Assembly (NCBI GenBank): GCA_027486795.1
Contig: JAIXOI010000023.1
Coordinates: 1-64,000, forward strand
Reading direction: 5' to 3'
Source: Sphingobacteriales bacterium
Lineage (GTDB): Bacteria; Bacteroidota; Bacteroidia; Chitinophagales; CAIOSU01
Length of the DNA stretch: 64,000 bases
A program made the position numbers and the translations under genes. Positions 21,844 through 30,053 of this stretch are shown in pieces. The notes under the pieces are model-generated. The model made no database searches. It worked only from the letters and a program-made list of their open reading frames with translations, and was not told the origin of the DNA. How positions within the stretch are numbered: position 1 is the stretch's first letter; every line of letters starts with the position of its first letter.

Positions 21844-23718
21844 TCACTGCCCCTTCGATACCCGCTTTATCGATACCTTTTCGCCTTGGGTTAGTACCAA
21901 TAAATAAATACCGGGTGCTAGCTTTTGGGTGTTGATGGAAATGCCGGAGGTATCTTGTTCTATCAACTCCACAGTCACTTGCTGACCTAGGTAGTTAAAC
22001 ATGGCCACGCTTGCATCTTGGTTGAAACCATTGGCAACCACTTGCAGCTTATTGCTAAACGGATTGGGGTAAATGAGCAAATCACTTTCGCCATCAATAG
22101 CAGCAATGCCTGTATTCACTCCTATTGTTACGGTTTCTGTTTTTTCACAGCCATTGGCATCGGTTACATTTAAAGTGTAGTTTCCGGCAGGTTGTTGGGT
22201 TATAACCGAATCTGTGCCGCCTGTGCTCCAAGCATAATCAAAAGGAGCAGTGCCACCTGTAACCAAAGCGCTTGCCATGCCATTACTGCTGCTGCTACTG
22301 GTATTGGTTGCCGTCAGGTTTAGTAGCAACTCGGTCGGGCTGGTTATTTGGTAGCTGCCTTCAAAGACATTTGATGCGGCATCAAGCACCGTCACGTTAT
22401 AATTTCCTTCCGCCAGCGCACCTATCGAATCGGTAGTTTGTCCGCTAGCCCAAGTATAGGTGTAAGGCGGCGTGCCGCCCATTACGGTCAGTTTCACAAA
22501 ACCGTCGTTGCTACCATTGCACTTCACATTGTCCAACGCCACGTTTACAGTTAGGCTGCTTACGTAAATACTGTCGTTCTTAGCGCAGCCATTGGCATCC
22601 GTAACGGTAACGCTAACATACCCCTCTGGCAAGTTGGTGGCTGTAGCCATGGTGTTGCCGTTGCTCCATAAATAGGTATAAGGCGCAGCGCCGCCCGAAA
22701 CCGTAACTGTTGCAGTGCCATTATTGGCCATTGTAGCAGTATAGCTCAATTGGGTAGCCAAGGTGCTGTTAATGGGTATGTTTATCGAGTCGATGTATTG
22801 ATGGTCGTTGGCATCGGTAACGGTAACAATGTGCACGCCTGCGCCCAAGCCGCTTATATTATTACTGGTTCCCCCGCTGCTCCATGCATAGGTGTATGGG
22901 GCTGTACCGCCAAACACCACTAGGTTTACAGCGCCGTTGCTGGCAGTTGAGCAGTCGGCACCGATAACATTCGATTCCAAAATCAAATCAAATTTGGTGC
23001 CCGAGTTCCAAATTTCGTTGGTTACGGTATCTTGAATAAACACATAGGCATACATTTCGCCTAGTTGCCAAATTGGGTCGATAGCAATACTAAAATTGTT
23101 GATGGACGTGCTGCCCACGGCGGCAGGTGCAAAAGGCATACCCGAATTGTTGGGCAACATAGTACGGAAAACGTTGAAGTGTTCCGTTTCGCCATTAGGG
23201 GCATTGTACATAGTTTCCTGCTCGGAAATGGCCACAAACATGCGCAAGTTGGGGTTGGTTACCTGCGAAAAAGTTTTTACCCGCACTGTAACATTTAGCA
23301 TATTGCCACTGATGTTTTCTGCCACCTGTATGCGCAAGGGGCTCGATGCGTTTTTCAACCCATCAATACGGCTCTGGGGTAGCAAATTGGCACCACCCAC
23401 GCCCCTGGTCTGCCCATTGGTAATTGAAGTAGGAGTAGAATTGATGCCATATAGGTTTTTGCGCGTGTTGTTGCCAATCGTATTATACTGGTAGTAAATA
23501 CAAGCCGAATAGGGCACCTCGGAGTGGATGGAAATATGATGCACCTCGCCCGGATTGTTTTCTAATGAAGTAAACAATTGTGGGTTGCTGGCCCTGCAGC
23601 TTGAGCAAAGGGTATTGGTAAAGTGCTCAACGGTAATGTAACGCTTGGCCACTTGTGCTTTACCCACAGAAAAAGACAGCAAAGCCAAAAATAAAATGGT
23701 AATCGATAACTTATTCAT
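21844..23718 (-). CDS. Omp28-like thiol-fold protein with SprB repeats and T9SS sorting domain
   Basis: 624 residues. Signal peptide (cut near GKAQ), then an Omp28/thioredoxin-like domain starting TVEHFTNTLCSSCRASNP with the CSSC active-site motif (about residues 37-40), extending to about 250. Four SprB-type repeats follow (about 255-540), each with GGTAPYTYxWS and VTVTDANG-type strands. The last 80 residues are a type A sorting domain with LLIYPNPFSN and APGIYLL. Expected on the cell surface or released by the T9SS; the CSSC motif suggests disulfide exchange or is only structural. SprB repeats are known from gliding adhesins. It has its own TATCTTTG promoter box. Confidence 0.88.
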   Translation of the reverse strand: MNKLSITILFLALLSFSVGKAQVAKRYITVEHFTNTLCSSCRASNPQLFTSLENNPGEVHHISIHSEVPYSACIYYQYNTIGNNTRKNLYGINSTPTSITNGQTRGVGGANLLPQSRIDGLKNASSPLRIQVAENISGNMLNVTVRVKTFSQVTNPNLRMFVAISEQETMYNAPNGETEHFNVFRTMLPNNSGMPFAPAAVGSTSINNFSIAIDPIWQLGEMYAYVFIQDTVTNEIWNSGTKFDLILESNVIGADCSTASNGAVNLVVFGGTAPYTYAWSSGGTSNNISGLGAGVHIVTVTDANDHQYIDSINIPINSTLATQLSYTATMANNGTATVTVSGGAAPYTYLWSNGNTMATATNLPEGYVSVTVTDANGCAKNDSIYVSSLTVNVALDNVKCNGSNDGFVKLTVMGGTPPYTYTWASGQTTDSIGALAEGNYNVTVLDAASNVFEGSYQITSPTELLLNLTATNTSSSSSNGMASALVTGGTAPFDYAWSTGGTDSVITQQPAGNYTLNVTDANGCEKTETVTIGVNTGIAAIDGESDLLIYPNPFSNKLQVVANGFNQDASVAMFNYLGQQVTVELIEQDTSGISINTQKLAPGIYLLVLTQGEKVSIKRVSKGQ

Positions 23719-23740
23719 GCTTGCGTTTTTGATGCTATTT

Positions 23741-23748
23741 CAAAGATA
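23741..23748 (-). promoter_or_regulatory. -7 box of the Omp28/SprB gene
   Basis: Minus-strand TATCTTTG, 22 bases before the ATG at 23718. Confidence 0.6.
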
Positions 23749-24040
23749 ATTGTTCGCCATCAAATAAAGTTTAACGTTTTTATCACGGATTTTCATTGCT
23801 GTGTGCACTTCCTAGCTGAAAAAACTAAGTCCCGTTGCCCTCCCTCCTATCGACCATACGACTATACACTTCATTCACAACGTTTATAACAAGTAGCTGC
23901 AGTTTCGTGGTGGTGCGTATTGTTTTCTATATCTTTAAGTGCTTAAAGTTAGTTTTAGCCTATCTTAATTGCCAGTGGGTATTTAAAGAGCAGCTAGCAA
24001 AGCTTAACAAATTTTAACGGGTATATTTTTTTGAGCCCTT

Positions 24041-24048
24041 TATTTTTG
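24041..24048 (+). promoter_or_regulatory. -7 box of the moxR-bat operon
   Basis: TATTTTTG matches TAnnTTTG, 36 bases before the moxR ATG. Confidence 0.55.
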
Positions 24049-24084
24049 TACAACTGAATTATAGCAACATTAATCGCATAGCAA

Positions 24085-25086
24085 ATGGAACCAACTGCGC
24101 ACACCGATATTAGAGCCTTGAACGAGAAAATACAAGCGGAAAGCGCTTTTATTGAATTGATACAAGTGGAATTGGGCAAAGCCATTATTGGCCAAAAGTA
24201 CATGGTTGAGCGCCTGTTGCTCGCCTTATTGGGGCAAGGGCATATTTTGCTTGAGGGTGTGCCTGGCTTGGCTAAAACCTTAGCCATTACCTCGCTATCA
24301 AAGGCCATTGATGTAAAGTTTAGCCGCATACAGTTTACACCTGATTTGTTGCCTGCCGATTTGATAGGTACTATGATATACAATCAGGCCAAAAACGACT
24401 TTACCGTAAGGCGCGGACCTATATTTGCCAACTTTGTGCTGGCCGATGAGATTAACCGTGCCCCAGCCAAGGTACAAAGTGCCTTGCTTGAGGCCATGCA
24501 AGAGCGACAAGTAACTATTGGACAGCAAACCTACCCGTTAGAGAGCCCATTCTTGGTATTGGCCACCCAAAACCCAATTGAGCAAGAGGGTACTTACCCA
24601 CTGCCTGAAGCACAGGTCGACCGTTTTATGCTAAAGGTTGTAGTTACCTACCCAAGCAAAGAAGAAGAGCGTATGATTATGCGCCAAAACGTAAACCAAG
24701 AGCGCGTAAACATTCAGCCAGTAGTGTCGCCCGAAGAGATTTTAAGGGCCCGCGAACTGGTGCGGATGGTGTACATGGACGAAAAAATTGAAGCTTACAT
24801 ACTAGATATCGTGTTTGCTACCCGAAACCCGGATAAATATGGTTTAGGCAAACTGAAGCCATTGATTAGCTATGGCGGCTCGCCAAGGGCAAGCATTAAC
24901 CTAGCATTGGCCGCTAAGGCTTATGCGTTTATAAAGCGCAGGGGCTATGTGATACCTGAGGATGTGAAGGCCGTGTGCTACGATGTAATGCGCCACAGGG
25001 TTGGCATTACCTACGAAGCAGAGGCCGAAAACATTACCAGTGAAATGATCATAAGCGAGATATTGAATAAAGTGGAGGTGCCTTGA
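24085..25086 (+). CDS. MoxR-family AAA+ ATPase
   Basis: 333 residues. Chaperone-like ATPase working with the von Willebrand factor A (VWA) proteins encoded downstream. Walker A is GVPGLAKT (about 58-65), Walker B LADEINRA (about 118-126), with the sensor and arginine-finger region around ATQNPIEQEGTYPLPEAQ and a C-terminal winged-helix/lid region. First gene of the Bat operon; a 281-base gap with repeat elements separates it from the DUF58 gene, unlike the tight packing downstream. Confidence 0.94.
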   Translation: MEPTAHTDIRALNEKIQAESAFIELIQVELGKAIIGQKYMVERLLLALLGQGHILLEGVPGLAKTLAITSLSKAIDVKFSRIQFTPDLLPADLIGTMIYNQAKNDFTVRRGPIFANFVLADEINRAPAKVQSALLEAMQERQVTIGQQTYPLESPFLVLATQNPIEQEGTYPLPEAQVDRFMLKVVVTYPSKEEERMIMRQNVNQERVNIQPVVSPEEILRARELVRMVYMDEKIEAYILDIVFATRNPDKYGLGKLKPLISYGGSPRASINLALAAKAYAFIKRRGYVIPEDVKAVCYDVMRHRVGITYEAEAENITSEMIISEILNKVEVP

Positions 25087-25094
25087 TTTCAATG

Positions 25095-25336
25095 TGCTGA
25101 TGTGCTAATTTGAAAATTTGAAAATGAAGAGTTGCTCATAACACGGTAGCTCCTCCCCATTTTTCAGGCATGTCATCTTGAGCGGAGCCGAAAGAAGTAG
25201 GTTGGGAGGGGGTTGTACGGCCGAGCATTAAATTTGCAGTAACCGAACAGAAGTAATCAAAAGTTGTAAGAAACGCCTTACTCATTATTTAAGCAGTAAT
25301 CGAGGTGTCATGGTGAGCGGAGCCGAACCATGACGG
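25095..25336. repeat. repeat insertions between moxR and DUF58
   Basis: An 8-bp phased array TGCTAATT TGAAAATT TGAAAATG (25095-25130) and two reversed CTTCGGCTCCGCTCA elements (25171-25201 and 25306-25336). The second is flanked by GTCATGGT/ACCATGAC arms. They sit inside an otherwise tightly packed operon. Confidence 0.75.
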
Positions 25337-25367
25337 CATATCCTCAGATTAGTGGCCACGAACCAAA

Positions 25368-26234
25368 ATGGAAACAAAAGAACTCCTAAAAAAGGTAAGG
25401 AAGATTGAAATCCGCTCGAAAGGGCTGAGCAATCACCTATTTTCGGGAGAGTACCATACTGCGTTCAAAGGCAGGGGCATGTCTTTTAGCGAAGTGCGCG
25501 AGTACCAATTTGGCGATGATGTGCGAACCATAGATTGGAACGTAACGGCTCGCCTCAACCACCCGTATGTAAAGGTTTTTGAAGAAGAACGAGAACTAAC
25601 GGTTATGTTGGTTATCGACATAAGCGAATCGTCGTTGTTTGGCACCACGGGCCGCTTTAAGCGCGACCTGATAACCGAGGTGAGCGCCATACTGTCGTTT
25701 TCGGCCATTAACAACAACGATAAGGTAGGGGTAATTTTCTTTAGCGATAAGGTAGAGAAGTTTATCCCGCCCAAGAAAGGACGCAGCCACATATTGCGTA
25801 TCATTCGCGAGCTGATAGAGCTAGAACCTACCCAAAGTGGAACCAATTTGGGCGAAGCACTGCGCTACTTGAACAATGTAATGAAGAAAAAAGCTATCGT
25901 TTTCGTGCTCTCCGATTTTATTGACAGGGGCTATCAAGATGCCTTGAATATAGCCCGCCGCAGGCACGATGTAGCCGGTATACACGTGTATGATTTATGG
26001 GAAAAAGACCTACCACCACTGGGTTTGGTACGTGTTTTAGACCCTGAAACCAAGCAAGTGAAGTGGGAAGACTTCTCGAGCAAAGCCATCCGTGCCAAAC
26101 AAGCCAAATGGTTCGAAGAGAACCGTCTGTGCGCGCGCAACGCGTTTTTGAAAGCTGGTGCCGATATGGTAAGCATTTGCACCAACGAAGACCATATTTT
26201 GCCACTCCTAAAATTCTTTAGAAAACGAGGATGA
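25368..26234 (+). CDS. DUF58 VWA-like protein of the Bat operon
   Basis: 288 residues, soluble, cytoplasmic. The DUF58 signature DVRTIDWNVTAR (51-62) is followed by a MIDAS-type metal site D84-x-S86-x-S88 and a VWA fold to the C-terminus. MoxR-linked DUF58 proteins are believed to bridge the ATPase and the membrane VWA proteins. Its stop overlaps the next start (ATGA at 26231). Confidence 0.93.
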   Translation: METKELLKKVRKIEIRSKGLSNHLFSGEYHTAFKGRGMSFSEVREYQFGDDVRTIDWNVTARLNHPYVKVFEEERELTVMLVIDISESSLFGTTGRFKRDLITEVSAILSFSAINNNDKVGVIFFSDKVEKFIPPKKGRSHILRIIRELIELEPTQSGTNLGEALRYLNNVMKKKAIVFVLSDFIDRGYQDALNIARRRHDVAGIHVYDLWEKDLPPLGLVRVLDPETKQVKWEDFSSKAIRAKQAKWFEENRLCARNAFLKAGADMVSICTNEDHILPLLKFFRKRG

Positions 26235-27202
26235 GCAATATGCGTAACAACCTAACTAAGTTCATGCAGCCCTTAGCGCTGGCCATAATGCTACTGGCTG
26301 CTGCCAATGCAGTTGCCCAACCAGAGGTTGAAGCCACCATTGCTCCGAAAGAGGTTCTTATTGGCCAACCCGCCACGCTTACTTTACAGATAAACCACCA
26401 ACCCAATGTTACCATTTTTTGGCCCAATACTGATGTAGAATTGCCAATAGATAGTGGTCGGGTTTTAGAAATACTTGAAAAAAGCAAGATAGACACAGTG
26501 CTTACTGGGGGCTTTATGCAGCAAAAGCTTACCCTGCAAGTTACCGCCTGGGATACCGGTTTCTATATCATACCACCGTTCAAATTTTTGTACCAATCGC
26601 CTGCCGATACGGCACCATTAACTCTGGAAAACTACCCCGTATTGTTGCAGGTAAATACCATAGCCGTTGATACCACACAAGCATTCAAGGGCCTCAAAGA
26701 CCCCATTGATGCGCCGTTCAGTATTTGGGAATATAAGTACCATATTTTAGGTGGCGCCGTTGCCCTTTGCCTTATCGCATTCTTGTTCTACATCATGTTC
26801 CGTAAGGTTGATATGGCTGCCAAAACTGCCGCCAAGCCTAAAAAACCCGCGCACGAAATGGCCCTCGAAAAATTAATGACCATTGAAGGAGCGAAGCTAT
26901 GGCAACAAGGCGATTTGAAAACCTATTACTCGGGCATAAGCGATACCATGCGCGAGTATCTGGAGGCACGGTTCCGGTTTTTAGCTGTTGAATCAACCAC
27001 CGATGAAATATTTAGCCAGCTAGACAAACTCGATTTGCCAGCCAAGCAGCGCGACCAATTGAAAGAGATGTTTACCCTTGCCGATTTGGCCAAATTTGCC
27101 AAAGTGCAACCCTTGCCCGACGACCACTTGAACGCCATGCGCATAGCCAAGGAGTTTGTAAGCCAAACGCATAAACCTAAGCCCGATAGCACCCATGCTT
27201 AG
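26231..27202 (+). CDS. membrane protein of the Bat operon (BatD-like ectodomain, DUF4381-like tail)
   Basis: 323 residues: a signal peptide (cut near VAQ), a beta-rich periplasmic domain (about 30-165), one membrane segment (about 175-197), and a basic cytoplasmic tail of about 120 residues with helical YYSGISDTMREYLEARF and STTDEIFSQL motifs. The tail resembles the DUF4381 proteins found in MoxR/Bat clusters. Overlaps both neighbours, by 4 and 8 bases. Probably links the periplasmic ligand to the VWA complex (inference). Confidence 0.82.
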   Translation: MSNMRNNLTKFMQPLALAIMLLAAANAVAQPEVEATIAPKEVLIGQPATLTLQINHQPNVTIFWPNTDVELPIDSGRVLEILEKSKIDTVLTGGFMQQKLTLQVTAWDTGFYIIPPFKFLYQSPADTAPLTLENYPVLLQVNTIAVDTTQAFKGLKDPIDAPFSIWEYKYHILGGAVALCLIAFLFYIMFRKVDMAAKTAAKPKKPAHEMALEKLMTIEGAKLWQQGDLKTYYSGISDTMREYLEARFRFLAVESTTDEIFSQLDKLDLPAKQRDQLKEMFTLADLAKFAKVQPLPDDHLNAMRIAKEFVSQTHKPKPDSTHA

Positions 27203-28181
27203 CTACTGGCAACATATCGAGTTTGCTCAACCGCGGGCATTTTTCCTGCTGGTGCTGCCTATGCTGCTGATGGTATGGAAAGCTTGGCGCTACAACCAAC
27301 ACTATGCCGAGTTGCGCATGTCTACGTTGCAAGGCTTTGGCGAAAGCACCGGTGGCTACAAAGGCTGGCTCAAAAGCGTACTTTTTTTGTTACGCATTCT
27401 CACTTTTTGCTTGCTTATTGTAGTACTGGCTAGGCCGCAGAGCAACCTAAAAGAAGAAAACATTACCGCCGAGGGTATCGATTTGGTAATGTCACTGGAT
27501 GTATCATCGAGTATGTTGGCCGAAGATTTCCAGCCCAACCGTTTAATTGCAGCCAAAACACTTGCCGCCGATTTTATCAACAACCGACCCAATGATAGGG
27601 TCGGCTTAGTGGTGTTTGCTGCCGAAAGCTTTACGCAATGCCCCATAACCACCGATAGGCTAGTGGTATTGAATTTGTTATCGAAGATAAAAGACGGGCT
27701 GATAGAAGATGGCACCGCCATTGGTATGGGATTGGCCACGGCAGTAAGCAGGCTAAAAGAAAGCGAAGCCAAAAGCAAAGTTGTTATTTTGCTTACCGAC
27801 GGCATAAACAATACCGGCTTTATTGACCCCATGACGGCTGCCGATGCAGCAATTGAATACGGCATAAGGGTATATACCATTGGGGTGGGCACCATTGGCA
27901 AAGCGCGGCACCCGCAAAGCCCAGTGCCAGTTGATGTGAAGATTGACGAACCATTGCTGAGAGAGATTGCCGAAAGCACTGGTGGCAGGTATTTTCGTGC
28001 AACCAACAACGAGAGCCTGAAACAGATATACGATGAGATTGATACGCTGGAGAAAACGAAAATAGAAGTGTCGTCAATCCAAAGAGAATCTGAAGAGTTT
28101 TATTGGATATTGTTTGCAGCAGGCATTTGTTTGCTGGTTGAAATGTTATTGCGTTACACCTTGGTAAGAAGTATACCTTAA
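27195..28181 (+). CDS. batA: BatA, membrane VWA protein
   Basis: 328 residues: membrane helices at about 15-28, 60-79 and 305-322 flank a periplasmic or cytoplasmic VWA domain. The metal-ion-dependent adhesion site is DVSSS (102-106), with the threonine loop at ITTDRL and LLTDGINNTG. The Bat proteins were described as aerotolerance factors in Bacteroides fragilis. Coupled to the next gene by TAATG. Confidence 0.93.
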   Translation: MLSYWQHIEFAQPRAFFLLVLPMLLMVWKAWRYNQHYAELRMSTLQGFGESTGGYKGWLKSVLFLLRILTFCLLIVVLARPQSNLKEENITAEGIDLVMSLDVSSSMLAEDFQPNRLIAAKTLAADFINNRPNDRVGLVVFAAESFTQCPITTDRLVVLNLLSKIKDGLIEDGTAIGMGLATAVSRLKESEAKSKVVILLTDGINNTGFIDPMTAADAAIEYGIRVYTIGVGTIGKARHPQSPVPVDVKIDEPLLREIAESTGGRYFRATNNESLKQIYDEIDTLEKTKIEVSSIQRESEEFYWILFAAGICLLVEMLLRYTLVRSIP

Positions 28182-29227
28182 TGATGCGTTTCGAACATCC
28201 GGATCACCTATATGGGCTGTTGCTGGTACTACTGCCAGCAGTGGCTTTTATTGCCTATATTTTCTGGAGGAAACGGGTATTGAGCCAATATGGCGACAAG
28301 CGCTTGGTTGAAATGCTCATGCCCGAACGCTCGAAGTACAAAATCTACATCAAGTTTGTGCTGCTTACCTTGGGTTTCAGTTTTCTGGTACTGGCATACG
28401 CCAACCCACAATTGGGCAAAAAGGTAGAGAAAGTAAAACTTAAGGGTGCGGATGTGTTTATTGCCATTGATGTATCGAACAGCATGATGGCCGAAGACCT
28501 GAAGCCCAACCGAATAAGCAGGGCCAAGCAATTTGTATCGAAACTGGTTGAGCAATTGAAGAACGACCGGGTTGGTTTGATAGTGTTTGCCGGCCATAGC
28601 TACATGCAAATGCCGCTAACTACGGATAAAGCCGCAGCCAAGCTTTTTCTAAATAGTATATCAACTGATATGGTGCCTACACAAGGCACAGCCCTTTCTG
28701 AGGCCATCGGCATGGCCATGGAGTCGTATACCGATGAACAAGGCAAATACCGAGCATTGATAATACTCACCGATGGAGAAGACCACGAAGGTGAGGCCCT
28801 TGTAGCAGCGGAGGAAGCCGATAAAGCGGGCATTGTGATTCACACCATAGGCATTGGCGACCCCAAAGGTGCGCCCATACCGGTAAAAAAGAGTGCTTTT
28901 AAAGAAGATTTCAAAAGGGATATGGATGGAAACATCGTGCTTTCTAAACTAAACGAAACCATACTGCAACAAGTGGCTGCCACGGCACATGGCAAGTATT
29001 TTAGGCTAGGCACCGGCACCGAAGAGCTAAACAACCTGTTAGCCGAGCTAGAAGGATTAGAAAAAAGAGAAATGAGCGAGCGGGAGATAACGGACTTCAA
29101 GAGCTACTATTTTGTTTTTGTTATAATCGGATTGGTTCTGTTAACTTTGGAGTTCTTGTTGGCGGAACGGAGAAGCAATTGGATACGCAGTTTGAATCTA
29201 TTTGGAAGCAAGGAGGAAACCGCATGA
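28181..29227 (+). CDS. batB: BatB, membrane VWA protein
   Basis: 348 residues, a paralogue of BatA with the same layout: helices at about 12-28, 55-75 and 305-325, MIDAS DVSNS (97-101), and LTDGEDHEGEAL. The ATG at 28181 or the next codon at 28184 may start it. The MIDAS is intact in both BatA and BatB, so each could bind a ligand through a divalent cation. Confidence 0.93.
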   Translation: MMRFEHPDHLYGLLLVLLPAVAFIAYIFWRKRVLSQYGDKRLVEMLMPERSKYKIYIKFVLLTLGFSFLVLAYANPQLGKKVEKVKLKGADVFIAIDVSNSMMAEDLKPNRISRAKQFVSKLVEQLKNDRVGLIVFAGHSYMQMPLTTDKAAAKLFLNSISTDMVPTQGTALSEAIGMAMESYTDEQGKYRALIILTDGEDHEGEALVAAEEADKAGIVIHTIGIGDPKGAPIPVKKSAFKEDFKRDMDGNIVLSKLNETILQQVAATAHGKYFRLGTGTEELNNLLAELEGLEKREMSEREITDFKSYYFVFVIIGLVLLTLEFLLAERRSNWIRSLNLFGSKEETA

Positions 29228-30015
29228 TAAATAGAGTTTTGGTTTGGATGTTATTGGCTATACTGCCCGCAACCTTGTGGGCACAGGCGGAGCGTAAATA
29301 TATACGCGAGGGCAATGAACTGTATCAAAATGGCAAGTATGCCGAAGCCGCAGCCAAATATGCCGAAGCCCTTAAAATAAAGAAAGATTATCTGGCTGCT
29401 TACCTTAACCAAGGCAATGCCCTATACCAGCAAGACAGCCTCAACCTAGCTGCCCAGCAATTTGAATTGGCTGCGAACTTAAGCACCGATAAAGACTTGA
29501 AAGCAAAAGCCTACCACAACTTGGGCAACACCTATCTAAAATCGGGAAAGTACGAGGAAAGCATCGAAGCCTATAAAAATGCACTGCGCAACAACCCGAA
29601 CGATGCCGATACACGGTACAACCTTGCCTATGCCCAAAGTAAACTAAAAAACCAGCCGCCCGACGAACAAGAAAAGGAACAACAGAAGCAAGACCAAGAA
29701 AAAGATAAAGACAAAGACAAGGAAAGCGGCCAAAACAACGACCCTGAGAAAAACGACCAACAAAAAGACGACAACGGCAAAAAGAATGAAAACCAAAAAG
29801 ACCCTAAAGATGGTGAAAAGGGCGACCCGAATGATGCCGAAAAATCAAAAGACCAGCAAGATGAGAAAAACATGCAACCTAAACCCGGCCATATAAGCAA
29901 GGCTGATTTGGATAAATTGCTAGAAGCGTTGAAAAACGAGGAAATGAAGCTGCAGCAAAAACTGCAGCAGAAAGATACGCAAGGGGAGAAAACAAAAATT
30001 GAGAAAGATTGGTAA
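29224..30015 (+). CDS. batC: BatC, TPR protein with charged tail
   Basis: 263 residues from ATG 29224, which overlaps the batB stop. Signal peptide to about residue 19 (LWAQA), three TPRs (about 22-140), then a low-complexity tail rich in Lys, Asp, Glu and Gln (about 140-240). The tail probably binds through charge and is disordered. The protein is periplasmic, anchored or soluble, and presumably docks BatA/BatB. Confidence 0.9.
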   Translation: MINRVLVWMLLAILPATLWAQAERKYIREGNELYQNGKYAEAAAKYAEALKIKKDYLAAYLNQGNALYQQDSLNLAAQQFELAANLSTDKDLKAKAYHNLGNTYLKSGKYEESIEAYKNALRNNPNDADTRYNLAYAQSKLKNQPPDEQEKEQQKQDQEKDKDKDKESGQNNDPEKNDQQKDDNGKKNENQKDPKDGEKGDPNDAEKSKDQQDEKNMQPKPGHISKADLDKLLEALKNEEMKLQQKLQQKDTQGEKTKIEKDW

Positions 30016-30053
30016 GTTGCCAATACCGACAAAATCAAAATCGCATACCAAAA

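Larger units (their letters stand above)
23719..24084. other. divergent intergenic region Omp28-like / moxR
   Basis: 366 bases. The left end carries the minus-strand promoter (23741-23748) and the right end a plus-strand TATTTTTG box (24041-24048). I see no ORF or repeat in between. Confidence 0.6.

Noticed and set aside
29628-30038. 136-residue minus-strand frame rich in Ser, Phe and Cys
   Set aside because: Antisense of the Lys/Asp/Gln-rich tail of batC; its composition is a mirror of the low-complexity sense sequence.
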